From the NCBI GenBank assembly GCA_963823735.1, contig CAWGMO010000010.1, forward strand, positions 496,001 through 560,000: a DNA stretch of 64,000 nucleotides, in the 5' to 3' direction. Shown in pieces: positions 1 through 9,725 of the stretch (the first letter of the stretch is position 1; each line of letters starts with the position of its first letter). The position numbers and the translations under genes were made by a program. This DNA is from Actinoallomurus sp963823735 (GTDB lineage: Bacteria > Actinomycetota > Actinomycetes > Streptosporangiales > Streptosporangiaceae). The notes beneath the pieces were generated by a model that was given only the letters and a program-made list of their open reading frames with translations, was not told where the DNA came from and did not search any database.

Positions 1-278
1 GTGCCGGTCTTCTGGACGATGGGGTCCTCTGTGACCACCCCGGCGCTCTTGACCGCGTCACGCGCCTGCGCCGTCGTGGACCCCGCCGGGGCGGGGAACT
101 GGAAGACGGTGCCGCCCTTGAACTCGACGCCGAAGTTGAGGCCGAGCGTCAGCAGCGAGGCGATGCTGATGACCAGGATCAGGCCGGAGACGGTGTACCA
201 GGCCTTCTGCTTGCCGACGAAGTTGAGGTCGATCTCGCCGCGGTGGAGGCGGCCGCCGATGTTACCCAGGCGAGACAT
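1..278 (-). CDS. secF: Protein translocase subunit SecF (N-terminal part, runs off the left edge)
   Basis: SecF works with SecD as the proton-driven accessory of the SecYEG channel, pulling exported proteins across the membrane. Only the first 92 or so residues are present. They show a short basic N-terminus, a first membrane helix and the conserved region ending FGVEFKGGT at about residues 50-58, typical of the SecF family. The ATG lies in a TGATG overlap with the secD stop, so the two genes are translationally coupled. The six-helix membrane core and C-terminus lie outside the window, so intactness cannot be judged. Confidence 0.93.
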   Translation of the reverse strand, partial: MSRLGNIGGRLHRGEIDLNFVGKQKAWYTVSGLILVISIASLLTLGLNFGVEFKGGTVFQFPAPAGSTTAQARDAVKSAGVVTEDPIVQKTG

Positions 279-2086
279 CAGGCCTCCTTGGTGACGGTGC
301 GGGCGGTGACACGCTTCTTCATGCCCAGTGTCGCCGGATCGAGACCGGACCACCGGTGGCCTCGGCCGAAGAAACTGGTCCTGGCCAGCATCGTGACGAG
401 CGGCTTGGTGAAGAAGAACACGACGACGATGTCGATGAGCGTGGTCAGGCCCAGCGTGAACGCGAAGCCCTTCACCCCACCGATCGTGAACCAGTACAGG
501 ATCAGCGCGGCGATGAACGACACGGAGTCGGCGGTGACGATCGTGCGCCGCGCGCGGTGCCAGCCGCGCTCGACGGCCGTCCGCAGGCTGCGTCCCTCAC
601 GCACTTCGTCACGTAGTCGTTCGAAGAACACGACGAAGGAGTCTGCGGTGATACCGATCGCGACGATGGCACCGGCGATGCCCGCGAGGGACATACGGAA
701 GTCGATGAACTTGCCGAGCAGCACCACGGACTCGTACGTCAGGGCACCCGCGACCACGAGGCTGGAGATCGCGACGAAGCCGAGGCCCCGGTAATAGAAG
801 AGGCAGTAGAGCACGACGAGGCCGAGGCCGATCGCGCCCGCGAGCAGGCCGGCGTTCAGCTGGTCCTTGCCCAGCGTGGGCGAGACGGACTCGATGGAGC
901 TCGGCTGGAACTTCAGCGGCAGCGCGCCGTACTTCAGGACGTTGGCGAGATCGGTGGCCTCCTGCTGGCCGAACTGCCCCTCGATCTGCGCGTTGCCCGA
1001 CGTGATCGCCTCCTTGACGCTCGGCCAGGTGTAGACCGTGCCGTCGAGGATGATCGCGAAGTGGTTGCGGGTGTTGGACTCGCCCAGGGCCGCGGCCTGC
1101 TGGGTGAAGGTCGCGAAGGTCTTGGTGGCGGCGCCGTTCATGTCGAGGCTGACCGTCCACTGCACCCGGCCGGACTGCGGGTCCGGCGGAAGGGCCTGGG
1201 CCTGGGTCAGCTGCTCACCGGCGATCTTGGTCGGGCCGACGATGAACTTGTAGTCGCTCTTGTGCGTCTTCTCGTCCGGCTTCGCGCAGATCGCGGACTG
1301 CTTGGACGGGTCGAGCACCTGGCCCTGGCCGATGTTGGCGCCGGTGCAGGTGAGCTTGTCGAACTGCGCCTTCACCTTGGGGTCGATGCCGCTGAAGTCC
1401 TCGGCGCCCGCTGCTGCTGCTTGCTGTTGCTGTTGCTGCTGGAGCTGCTGCTGAAGCTGCTGCATCTGCTCCGGCGACAGCGACTGGGAGGCGCTGGGGG
1501 CCGGCGTGGCCTTCCCCGAGGTCTTCGCGGTCGGCTTGGGGGTCGGCGCGAGCAGCGCCCCGGCGAGCGCCCGGCCCTTGGGGGACGGGCTGCTCGACGG
1601 GGAGGACTTCGCGGACGCCTTGGCGCTGGCGGAGGGCTTCGGGGTGGCCGAGCCCTTGCCGGTCGGGGACGGCGACGTGGTCGGGGTCTGCGGGACCCCG
1701 ACCGGCTCCGCGACCAGGACCTGCCGGAACTCCAGCTTGGCCGTGGTGCCGATCGTCGCGACGACCCGCTGTTGTCCCTGACCGGGGACCTGGACGACGA
1801 TGACGTTCGAGCCCTGCTTCGTGACCTCGGCCTCGGAGACGCCGAGGCCGTTCACGCGCTCGCGCATGATGTTGATCGCCTGACCCATCTCAGAGTCACC
1901 GATCTTCGCGCCGGGCTTGGTCGGTTGCGCCGTGAGGTTCACGGTCGTGCCTCCGGCCAGGTCGAGCCCGAGCTTTGGCGTCGTTTGGCCCTGCCAGAAC
2001 ATCAGGCCCACCAAAGCGACGGCAATCACAAGCAGCGCGAGAAGCACACGCCCCGGTTTCGAGGCGTTTTTGTTTGGCGGAGCCAC
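278..2086 (-). CDS. secD: Protein translocase subunit SecD
   Basis: SecD, partner of SecF, uses the proton gradient to help preproteins leave the Sec channel. The 602 residues show an N-terminal helix (about 13-31), the family motif GLDLAGG near 40, a large periplasmic P1 domain, and a C-terminal group of helices from about 410, including the GITADSFVVFFERLRDE stretch of RND-like SecD proteins. An insertion at about 130-225 is rich in Pro, Ser, Thr and Lys and ends in a glutamine run. It is low-complexity and longer than in most SecD proteins, so probably a flexible extracytoplasmic linker. The gene lies 36 nt after yajC and overlaps secF by one base: a yajC-secD-secF operon. Confidence 0.96.
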   Translation of the reverse strand: MAPPNKNASKPGRVLLALLVIAVALVGLMFWQGQTTPKLGLDLAGGTTVNLTAQPTKPGAKIGDSEMGQAINIMRERVNGLGVSEAEVTKQGSNVIVVQVPGQGQQRVVATIGTTAKLEFRQVLVAEPVGVPQTPTTSPSPTGKGSATPKPSASAKASAKSSPSSSPSPKGRALAGALLAPTPKPTAKTSGKATPAPSASQSLSPEQMQQLQQQLQQQQQQQAAAAGAEDFSGIDPKVKAQFDKLTCTGANIGQGQVLDPSKQSAICAKPDEKTHKSDYKFIVGPTKIAGEQLTQAQALPPDPQSGRVQWTVSLDMNGAATKTFATFTQQAAALGESNTRNHFAIILDGTVYTWPSVKEAITSGNAQIEGQFGQQEATDLANVLKYGALPLKFQPSSIESVSPTLGKDQLNAGLLAGAIGLGLVVLYCLFYYRGLGFVAISSLVVAGALTYESVVLLGKFIDFRMSLAGIAGAIVAIGITADSFVVFFERLRDEVREGRSLRTAVERGWHRARRTIVTADSVSFIAALILYWFTIGGVKGFAFTLGLTTLIDIVVVFFFTKPLVTMLARTSFFGRGHRWSGLDPATLGMKKRVTARTVTKEA

Positions 2087-2122
2087 GGTCGTCTTCGTCC
2101 TTTGTCTACGGTCAGGAGCTGG

Positions 2123-2653
2123 TCAGGCGGAGGGCCTCTTGCCGGTGTTGTTCTCACCGTCGTTCAGAGGGTCCGCTTCCGGCTTCTTCCCGGTGGTAGT
2201 GCCGGGAAGAGTCTCGGTCTTCGCCTCGACGTCGTCCGGCTTGGCCTCCACGTCGTCGTGCGGGGTCTCTTCCGCCTCCGAGACCTCGTCGGTCTCCTCG
2301 GCCTCCTCCTCGAGGTCATCATCCTCGTCGTCGGCCGTGTCGTCGATCACCTGTCCGACGGCCTGCTTGACGAAACGGGCCTCGACGCCCGGGGCGATCT
2401 CGAGGACGATCGCGTCGTCCTCGACCGCGACGACGGTCGCGAGCATTCCCGCGGTGGTCATGACGCGCTGACCCGGCTGGATCCGGCTCTGCATCTGCGC
2501 CTGCTGCTGCTGCCGCCGGCGCTGCGGGCGGAAGAGCAGGAAGTAGAAGACCACACCGATGAGAATCACCGGGAGGAGAGTGACCAGCGGGTTACCGCCA
2601 CTCTTCGCCGCTACGACGTGAGTGAGCGCTGTTAGTTCTGTGTTGCCCTGCAC
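2123..2653 (-). CDS. yajC: Preprotein translocase subunit YajC
   Basis: YajC is the small single-helix subunit that associates with SecDF. A membrane helix at about residues 20-42 is followed by the diagnostic FRPQRRR motif and a Gln-rich stretch. Next comes the conserved domain with GQRVMTTAGM and a VEARF-type strand. The last 70 residues are an acidic, low-complexity cytoplasmic tail rich in Asp and Glu, an extension common in actinomycete YajC proteins. At 176 residues it is longer than the roughly 110 of E. coli YajC because of this tail. It is first in the yajC-secD-secF operon, 157 nt downstream of ruvB. Confidence 0.93.
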   Translation of the reverse strand: MQGNTELTALTHVVAAKSGGNPLVTLLPVILIGVVFYFLLFRPQRRRQQQQAQMQSRIQPGQRVMTTAGMLATVVAVEDDAIVLEIAPGVEARFVKQAVGQVIDDTADDEDDDLEEEAEETDEVSEAEETPHDDVEAKPDDVEAKTETLPGTTTGKKPEADPLNDGENNTGKRPSA

Positions 2654-2810
2654 CGGGGCGTCCTTCCGATATGTGAGTTCAGGCCCGCCGGCGACGTTTT
2701 CGCGCGCGAAAGGCGTGTCGCCTGACGACGGCGACCAAGCTCCGGAGTGTAAAGGAGTTGACGAAACCCCGGCAACGACGTGACGCCTGAGCGCGCCGGG
2801 AAGTTCCGCA

Positions 2811-3866
2811 TCACTCGTCCGTCACTTCGAAAAGCGTACCTTCAACCGTGGGCGGTGGCGTTACTCCCAGATGCCGCCAGGCCCCCGGCGTGGCGATCCG
2901 CCCGCGTGGAGTGCGCGCTATCAGGCCTTTTCGTACGAGGAACGGCTCCGCGACCACCTCGACGGTCTCGGGCTCCTCCCCCACCGCGACGGCGAGCGTC
3001 GACAGGCCGACGGGGCCGCCGCCGAACTTGCGCAGCAGCGCGTCGAGCACCGACCTGTCGAGACGGTCAAGTCCCTCAGCGTCGACCTCGTACAGCGAGA
3101 GGGCGTGGTGGGCGATCTCCTCGGTGATGACACCGTCGGCGCGCACCTCGGCGTAGTCGCGTACGCGGCGCAGGAGCCGGTTGGAGATGCGGGGCGTGCC
3201 GCGCGACCGGCGGGCGATCTCGGCGGCGCCGGCCGGGTCGATGCGCACGTCGAGGAGCCGCGCCGAGCGGTCGATGATGCGCTCCAGGTCGGCCGGTTCG
3301 TAGAAGTCCATGTGCGCGACGAACCCGAACCGGTCGCGCAGCGGCGCGGGCAGCAGCCCGGCGCGTGTGGTGGCTCCCACCAGCGTGAACGGCGCGATGT
3401 CGAGGGGGATCGCGGTCGCGCCGGGGCCCTTTCCGACCACGACGTCCACGCGGAAGTCCTCCATCGCCACGTACAGCATCTCCTCGGCGGGCCGCGCCAT
3501 CCGGTGGATCTCGTCGAGGAAGAGCACCTCACCCTCGGACAGCGTCGAGAGTACAGCGGCGAGGTCGCCGGCCCGCTCGATCGCCGGGCCGGAGGAGATG
3601 CGCAGCGGCATGCCCAGCTCGCTCGAGATGATCATCGCGAGGGTGGTCTTGCCGAGTCCGGGCGGGCCGGACATCAGGAGGTGGTCCGGCGGGCGGCCGC
3701 GGCGTACGGCGCTCTGCAGGACCAGAGAGAGCTGCTCACGGACCCGAGCCTGCCCGATGAAGTCGTCGAGGCGCTTGGGCCGCAACGCGGCCTCGATGAG
3801 TTTCTCCTCACCGTCGGCGACCGGCGAGACGAAGCGGTCCTCGGTCACGCCGGGGCCCCCGGACAC
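2811..3866 (-). CDS. ruvB: Holliday junction branch-migration helicase RuvB
   Basis: RuvB is the hexameric AAA+ motor that drives branch migration of Holliday junctions with RuvA in recombinational repair. The 351 residues contain the Walker A motif GPPGLGKTT, Walker B LDEIHR, sensor I GATTRAG and the arginine-finger region RDRFG. The C-terminal winged-helix domain includes the GGGPVGLSTLA segment. Length and motif order match the family. It lies 28 nt after ruvA in the usual ruvC-ruvA-ruvB order. The ATG gives the usual short N-terminus before the ALRPKRLDDFIGQ start of the core. Confidence 0.97.
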   Translation of the reverse strand: MSGGPGVTEDRFVSPVADGEEKLIEAALRPKRLDDFIGQARVREQLSLVLQSAVRRGRPPDHLLMSGPPGLGKTTLAMIISSELGMPLRISSGPAIERAGDLAAVLSTLSEGEVLFLDEIHRMARPAEEMLYVAMEDFRVDVVVGKGPGATAIPLDIAPFTLVGATTRAGLLPAPLRDRFGFVAHMDFYEPADLERIIDRSARLLDVRIDPAGAAEIARRSRGTPRISNRLLRRVRDYAEVRADGVITEEIAHHALSLYEVDAEGLDRLDRSVLDALLRKFGGGPVGLSTLAVAVGEEPETVEVVAEPFLVRKGLIARTPRGRIATPGAWRHLGVTPPPTVEGTLFEVTDE

Positions 3867-3894
3867 GGCCGGACCTGGTCAGCGGAGCACGCGG

Positions 3895-4497
3895 TCATCG
3901 GCTCAGTTTCCTCATGGCGAGCCGCAGCAGCGTGGCGACGTCGGGGACGTCCTGGCCGTCGACCTCGGCGGCCACCGCGTCGACCGCGGCCTCGGCGTCG
4001 CGCGCCGTCCAGCCGAGGTTGGTGAGGCCGGCGTGCACCTGGGAGCGCCAGGGGTCCTGGCGGAACACCGGGTGCACGGGCAGGTCGTCGTCCAGCGGCA
4101 GGCCCAGGCGGTCCTTCAGCTCCAGGACGATGCGCTGCGCGCCCTTCTTGCCGATGCCGGGCACCTTGGTCAGGGCCGAGACGTCCTCGGTGGCGACCGC
4201 GCGGCGCAGGGAGTTGGGCGGGTGGACGGCCAGCATCGCGAGGGCCAGTCGGGGCCCGACGCCGCTCGCGGTCTGGAGGAGCTCGAACACGACACGCTCG
4301 TCGTCGTCGGCGAAGCCGTACAGGGTGAGGGAGTCCTCGCGCACGATGAGAGAGGTCGGAACGTGCGCCCGCTCCCCCACGCGCAGCCCGGCGATGGTCG
4401 CCGGCGTGCACAGCACCGAAAGGCCGACCCCGCCGACCTCGATCACCGCGCCGTCCGGACCGGCACCGGCGACCGTGCCGTTGACGAATGCGATCAC
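3895..4497 (-). CDS. ruvA: Holliday junction DNA-binding protein RuvA
   Basis: RuvA tetramers bind four-way junctions and recruit RuvB. The 200-residue protein has the N-terminal OB fold beginning MIAFVNGTV, two helix-hairpin-helix motifs (ASGVGPRLALAML near 80 and VPGIGKKGAQRIVLEL near 115), and a C-terminal three-helix domain that contacts RuvB (about 150-200). Length and domains are standard. The gene starts 74 nt after ruvC. Confidence 0.97.
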   Translation of the reverse strand: MIAFVNGTVAGAGPDGAVIEVGGVGLSVLCTPATIAGLRVGERAHVPTSLIVREDSLTLYGFADDDERVVFELLQTASGVGPRLALAMLAVHPPNSLRRAVATEDVSALTKVPGIGKKGAQRIVLELKDRLGLPLDDDLPVHPVFRQDPWRSQVHAGLTNLGWTARDAEAAVDAVAAEVDGQDVPDVATLLRLAMRKLSR

Positions 4498-4571
4498 TAC
4501 CGCGCACCTCCGTTGCCCATGTCGGGGCCCACTCTCTCACTCATCGGACGAACGACCGTGGACGCCCCGGG

Positions 4572-5096
4572 TCACGGGCGGGCCCCCTGGGCCTTCATCC
4601 TGGCGGCCTGGAGGCGGGCCTGGGCGCCGCCGCGCCAGACGTGGCAGATGGCCAGGGCCAGGGCGTCGGCCGCGTCGGCGGGCTTCGGCGGCGTGTCGAG
4701 CCGCAGCAGGCGGGTCACCATGGCGGTGACCTGGGCCTTGTCGGCCTGGCCGCTGCCGGTGATGGCGGCCTTGGCCTCGCTCGGGGTGTGCAGGGTGACC
4801 GGCAGGCCGCGCCGCGCGCCGCAGGCGATGGCGATCGCCCCGGCCTGTGCGGTGCCGATGACCGTGGAGACGTTGTGCTGGCTGAACACCCGCTCGACGG
4901 CGACGGCGTCGGGGGCGAACTCGTCGAGGATCTCCTCGACGCCGCGCTCGATGCCGATCAGCCGGACGCCGAGGTCCGCGTCGGGGCTGGTGCGGATGAC
5001 GCCGACCGACACCAGCTTCAGGGGCGTGCCGGGGGCGCCGTCGACGACGCCCACTCCGCACCGGGTCAGCCCCGGATCGACGCCCAGTACCCGCAC
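4572..5096 (-). CDS. ruvC: Crossover junction endodeoxyribonuclease RuvC
   Basis: RuvC resolves Holliday junctions by symmetrical metal-dependent cleavage. The protein starts MRVLGVDPGLTRCG, with the first catalytic Asp at residue 7. A conserved Glu lies in the VERVFSQHN segment near 67, and the C-terminal acidic pair is in DAADALALAICH. Together these form the RNase H-like active site. At 174 residues it has the expected length. It is the first gene of ruvC-ruvA-ruvB, downstream of an Eis-type acetyltransferase gene. Confidence 0.96.
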   Translation of the reverse strand: MRVLGVDPGLTRCGVGVVDGAPGTPLKLVSVGVIRTSPDADLGVRLIGIERGVEEILDEFAPDAVAVERVFSQHNVSTVIGTAQAGAIAIACGARRGLPVTLHTPSEAKAAITGSGQADKAQVTAMVTRLLRLDTPPKPADAADALALAICHVWRGGAQARLQAARMKAQGARP

Positions 5097-5189
5097 GACG
5101 GCTCCTCTCGACTCCGAACATCTGTTCGCAGCGAGGCTACTCGGCCGACGGCCTCAGGGGCCGCGCCCGCACCGGCGTGTCGCCCTCTG

Positions 5190-6332
5190 TCAGAAGTTGT
5201 CGAGCATGTACGGCGTCGCGGCGAAGACCGATTCGAGGAGCGGGTCGCTCGCGCCGCCGCCCTCGATGATCCCGGCACCGCGCAGGGTCGGCAGGGGGAC
5301 GCCGGCGTACAGCGCCGAGACGCCGCGCGCCGGCAGGCGTACGGCACCGGGCTCCTCGGGCGCGCGCTCCAGGCGGCCCTGTCCCCCGGCGACGGTCAGG
5401 CGCCAGCCGCCGGAGTTGGCGGGCAGCCGCTCGTCGTCGATGACCAGCGGGATCTCGGCGGAGACACCCGCGGGGAAGCCGCGTGCCGCGACGGCCGCGG
5501 GCGCGTCGAGCACCCGCAGCATCCACGACTCGCGGTGCATCCATTCCTTCGAGCGGTCGCGCAGCAGCCACAGCATCGGGTCGGCCGGTGAGACGTAGGC
5601 GCTGACGCTCTGGGCGACCGAGGAGCCGGAGCCGACGATCGACCACAGCGCGCGTGCGGTCTCGGGCGACCCGGCCACGCACCGGTGCACGTTCATCGCC
5701 TCGTCGCCGCCCGCCCAGCCGTACGCCAGGAAGCCGTCCTCGGCGAGATAGGTGTAGATGTCGTCGTTCGCGAGGAGGTCGCGGAAGAAGTCCTCGCCGC
5801 GGTCGATCGGCCCGCAGTCCCGTGCCTCGGCGTGCAGCCGGCGGAGCAGCGCGGTCACCTCGGCGGCGTCCTCGACGCCGGCCGGGCGTACGGCGACGTG
5901 GCCGGCGGCGAGGGTGCGCAGATCCTCGGGGCGGAGGGTGACCATGTGCTGGGCGCCCGCGTGCTCGTATCCGGCCCCGCGGTAGAGCGGCGAGGTCGCC
6001 GGGAAGAGCACCGAGATCGGGAGGCCGCGCATCGAGTCGAGGAACGCCGTGGCCAGCAGGCGCCCGACGCCGCGCCCGCGCTCCTGCGGCGCGACGCAGA
6101 CCGACGCGACGCCGCCCATCGGCACCGCGCGGCCGAGCCACCACTGCTCGAAGACGAAGTGGGTGGCCGAGGCGACCAGGCGCGTGCCGTCGTAGACGCC
6201 GAGCAGGCGTCCGGCGGCGATGTCGGCCAGCCCGATCCGGCGCCGACGGGGGTTGTCGTTCGGCCCGAAGGCGCGGGCCCGCAGGTCGAAGACGGCGTCG
6301 AGCTCGTCAGGGTCGAGTACGCGGATCTCCAC
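5190..6332 (-). CDS. Eis-family GNAT N-acetyltransferase
   Basis: This 380-residue protein has the architecture of Eis (enhanced intracellular survival) acetyltransferases: an N-terminal GNAT domain with the acetyl-CoA loop VCVAPQERGRGVGRLL near 80, a second degenerate GNAT domain, and a C-terminal sterol-carrier-like domain. The C-terminus PYMLDNF resembles the family end, where the terminal carboxylate acts in catalysis. Family members acetylate amines such as aminoglycosides or lysine side chains; the substrate here is unknown. It separates yebC from ruvC, which are adjacent in many actinomycetes. The ATG gives a start directly at the first GNAT strand. Confidence 0.85.
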   Translation of the reverse strand: MEIRVLDPDELDAVFDLRARAFGPNDNPRRRRIGLADIAAGRLLGVYDGTRLVASATHFVFEQWWLGRAVPMGGVASVCVAPQERGRGVGRLLATAFLDSMRGLPISVLFPATSPLYRGAGYEHAGAQHMVTLRPEDLRTLAAGHVAVRPAGVEDAAEVTALLRRLHAEARDCGPIDRGEDFFRDLLANDDIYTYLAEDGFLAYGWAGGDEAMNVHRCVAGSPETARALWSIVGSGSSVAQSVSAYVSPADPMLWLLRDRSKEWMHRESWMLRVLDAPAAVAARGFPAGVSAEIPLVIDDERLPANSGGWRLTVAGGQGRLERAPEEPGAVRLPARGVSALYAGVPLPTLRGAGIIEGGGASDPLLESVFAATPYMLDNF

Positions 6333-6391
6333 GGGCCACGAACCTACGGCATCGCCCGTGCCCCCGGCGGGGCCGGGGGCGGGGCGTGCCG

Positions 6392-7144
6392 TCAGGCGTC
6401 GATCTTCTCCATGATCTCGTCGGACACGTCGAAGTTGGCGAAGACGTTCTGCACGTCGTCGCTGTCCTCGAGCGCCTCGAGCAGGCGGAAGACCTTCTTG
6501 GCGTTGTCCTCGTCGAGCTCGACGCTGACGCTCGGCAGGAAGTTCGCCTCGGCGGACTCGTAGTCGACGCCGGCGTCCTGCAGGGCCTTGCGGACCGCGA
6601 CGAGGTCGCCGGCCTCACTGATCACCTCGAACGACTCACCGAGGTCGTTGACCTCCTCGGCGCCGGCGTCGAGGACCGCCATCATCACGTCGTCCTCGGT
6701 GGTGCCCTCCTTGGGCAGGAGGATGACGCCCTTGCGGGTGAACATGTAGGACACCGAGTTGGGGTCCGCGAGCGTGCCGCCGTTGCGGGTCAGCGCCGTG
6801 CGGACGTCGGAGGCGGCGCGGTTGCGGTTGTCGGTCAGGCACTCGATCAGCACGGCGACACCACCGGGCCCGTAGCCCTCGTACATGATGGTCTGCCACT
6901 CGGCGCCGCCGGCCTCTTCGCCGCCGCCGCGCTTGCGCGCGCGCTCGATGTTGTCCAGCGGCACGGAGTTCTTACGTGCCTTCTGGATGGCGTCGTAGAG
7001 CGTGGGGTTGCCGTCGGGGTCACCGCCGCCGGTGCGCGCCGCCACCTCGATGTTCTTGATGAGCTTGGCGAAGAGCTTGCCGCGCTTGGCGTCGACGGCG
7101 GCCTTCTTGTGCTTGGTCGTCGCCCATTTGGAGTGGCCACTCAT
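6392..7144 (-). CDS. YebC/PmpR-family regulatory protein
   Basis: YebC proteins are conserved three-domain proteins acting as transcription regulators or, as shown for some members, in relieving ribosome stalling. The 250-residue product starts MSGHSKWATTKHKKAAVDAKRG, the almost invariant N-terminus. I therefore chose this ATG over one 19 codons upstream. The KNIEVAARTGGGDPDGNPTL segment and the acidic C-terminal region are typical. It lies between pdxT and the Eis-type gene, close to ruvC as in most actinobacteria. Confidence 0.95.
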   Translation of the reverse strand: MSGHSKWATTKHKKAAVDAKRGKLFAKLIKNIEVAARTGGGDPDGNPTLYDAIQKARKNSVPLDNIERARKRGGGEEAGGAEWQTIMYEGYGPGGVAVLIECLTDNRNRAASDVRTALTRNGGTLADPNSVSYMFTRKGVILLPKEGTTEDDVMMAVLDAGAEEVNDLGESFEVISEAGDLVAVRKALQDAGVDYESAEANFLPSVSVELDEDNAKKVFRLLEALEDSDDVQNVFANFDVSDEIMEKIDA

Positions 7145-7262
7145 CTGGTTTGTGGGGCGGGACCCCGGCCCGGGAGCCGAAGAGAAAGCCCCTTCCTCCA
7201 ATCTCAGAGATCACGCAATGTTTTCGGGCGGCCGGCCCCCTCCGCCGCCGCGGGGAAGAAGG

Positions 7263-7868
7263 TCAGGCCCGCCCCTTCACCATCTGGAGGAAGAGCTCGT
7301 GGATCCGCGGGTCACCGGTGAGCTCCGGATGGAACGACGTCGCTAGGAGGTGGCCCTGCCGGACCGCGACGATCCTACCGGCGGCGTCGCCGGACTCGGC
7401 ACGTCCGAGGACCTCGGCCCCGTCACCGACCGACTCGACCCACGGCGCGCGGATGAAGACGGCGTGGAACGGCGCGTCGAGGCCGTCCATGTTCACGTCG
7501 CCCTCGAAGGAGTCGACCTGGCGCCCGAAGGCGTTGCGGCGTACGACCATGTCGATGCCGCCGACGGTCTCCTGGCCCTGCGCGCCGTCGAGGATCCGGT
7601 CGGCCAGCATGATCATCCCGGCGCACGAGCCGTACGCGGGCATGCCCTGCTCGATGCGCTTGCGGAGGGGTTCGAGCAGCTCGAAGGTGCGGGCGAGCCG
7701 CCACATCGTCGTGGACTCACCGCCCGGGATCACCAGCGCGTCGGCGCGCTCGAGCTCCTCGGGGCGGCGTACGACCACGGTGGCGGCGCCGCAGGACTCG
7801 AGGGCGCTCCGGTGCTCGCGCACGTCGCCCTGGAGGGCGAGCACGCCGATCGTCGGGACAGCAGCCAC
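7263..7868 (-). CDS. pdxT: Pyridoxal 5'-phosphate synthase glutaminase subunit PdxT
   Basis: PdxT releases ammonia from glutamine and channels it to PdxS for direct synthesis of pyridoxal 5'-phosphate. The 201 residues carry the class I amidotransferase features: IPGGESTT near 47-54, the nucleophile Cys in YGSCAGMI near 80, and the His-Pro-Glu part of the triad in ATSFHPELTGD near the C-terminus. It is about 100 nt upstream of yebC. pdxS is two genes upstream on the same strand, separated by one uncharacterised gene. Confidence 0.96.
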   Translation of the reverse strand: MAAVPTIGVLALQGDVREHRSALESCGAATVVVRRPEELERADALVIPGGESTTMWRLARTFELLEPLRKRIEQGMPAYGSCAGMIMLADRILDGAQGQETVGGIDMVVRRNAFGRQVDSFEGDVNMDGLDAPFHAVFIRAPWVESVGDGAEVLGRAESGDAAGRIVAVRQGHLLATSFHPELTGDPRIHELFLQMVKGRA

Positions 7869-7953
7869 GAACCAGCCTTTCCGTTGTTCCAGCCGAAGAG
7901 CTTAGTGCCAGTTACAACGACGGGAGGGTGCGCCGCTCTTCCCCGGCGGGCCG

Positions 7954-8571
7954 TCAGACGAGCTTGAAACGGCGCAGCGGCAGCTCCAGCGGCAGGAAGC
8001 CGTCGGGGCCGCGCTCGGCGATGTCGCGCCCGAACAGGTGGGCGCGCGCCAGCGCGAGGCCGTACTCCTCGTAGTCGAACGGCAGGGGCACGTCATCGCC
8101 GCCGCCGCTCTCGATCTCGGCCCAGAACGGCGCCTCGGCCTCCAGCGGCTCGCCGAGGTCGACGACAACGCCGTCCTCTGCGGTCAGGAAGACGTCGCGC
8201 CGCGGGACGTTGCGTTCGTACCAGCGGAACCAGCACCCGGACACGACGCTGTGCAGGACGAGCACGCCGCAGGAGGCGCCGGGAAGCGCCCTGGCGATCT
8301 CGTCGGCGAGCGAGCGCGCCTGGTCGTCGACGCAGTAGAGCCGCCGGTCGCAGACGACCAGCGCGCGTCCGTACGCGCCGACGAACAGTTCGTCCTCGTA
8401 GGGCCACATCGCGAAGTCGAGGACCGTGTCACCGGTCTCGACCACGGCGTTGTCCGGGTAGAGGCGCCGGGCGAGCCCGGCCGCGGCGTCCGGATCGGGT
8501 GTCAGCCCCTGACCGAAGGCCTCTCCCACCTCACCGAGGCTCGCGCACGCCAACGCGACCGACCAACCCAT
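7954..8571 (-). CDS. Conserved protein of unknown function between pdxS and pdxT
   Basis: I do not recognise a characterised family. The 205-residue product has no clear signal peptide or membrane helix beyond a weakly hydrophobic N-terminus (MGWSVALACASLGEVG). It looks like a soluble alpha/beta protein with many acidic and aromatic residues, including FAMWPYEDELFVGAYG near 53 and GCWFRWYERNVPRRD near 116. The C-terminus LPLELPLRRFKLV is strand-like. It sits in the same orientation between pdxS and pdxT, 85 nt before pdxT, so it may be co-transcribed, but nothing visible links it to vitamin B6 chemistry. Confidence 0.7.
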   Translation of the reverse strand: MGWSVALACASLGEVGEAFGQGLTPDPDAAAGLARRLYPDNAVVETGDTVLDFAMWPYEDELFVGAYGRALVVCDRRLYCVDDQARSLADEIARALPGASCGVLVLHSVVSGCWFRWYERNVPRRDVFLTAEDGVVVDLGEPLEAEAPFWAEIESGGGDDVPLPFDYEEYGLALARAHLFGRDIAERGPDGFLPLELPLRRFKLV

Positions 8572-8672
8572 CGGCTTTCGTCCCTCCCGTGGCGCAGGCC
8601 CGCCTCACCGGGCCCGTACCTTCGGCAGCGGCCAGACTAACCCGGCGCCCGGCCGCTACGGGAGGGGGTTCG

Positions 8673-9590
<918 letters not shown>

Positions 9591-9725
9591 GGCGCTACCT
9601 CTTCAGGAGTCGATCAAGCTGTCTCTCCCATGGTAGGGCCAGGTTAGGAGGGCTTCGCCCCCGTCACAGCGTCACGAATCAACGCGCGATCCGGACAGGT
9701 TGTACGGGGGCGGCGGCCGACCGGG

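Noticed and set aside
1061..2635. Long open frame of 524 codons antisense to secD and yajC
   Set aside because: It is the mirror of GC-rich codon bias opposite a well-supported gene, with no family motif. The same applies to long antisense frames at 3310-5598, 10112-11524 and 24538-26625.
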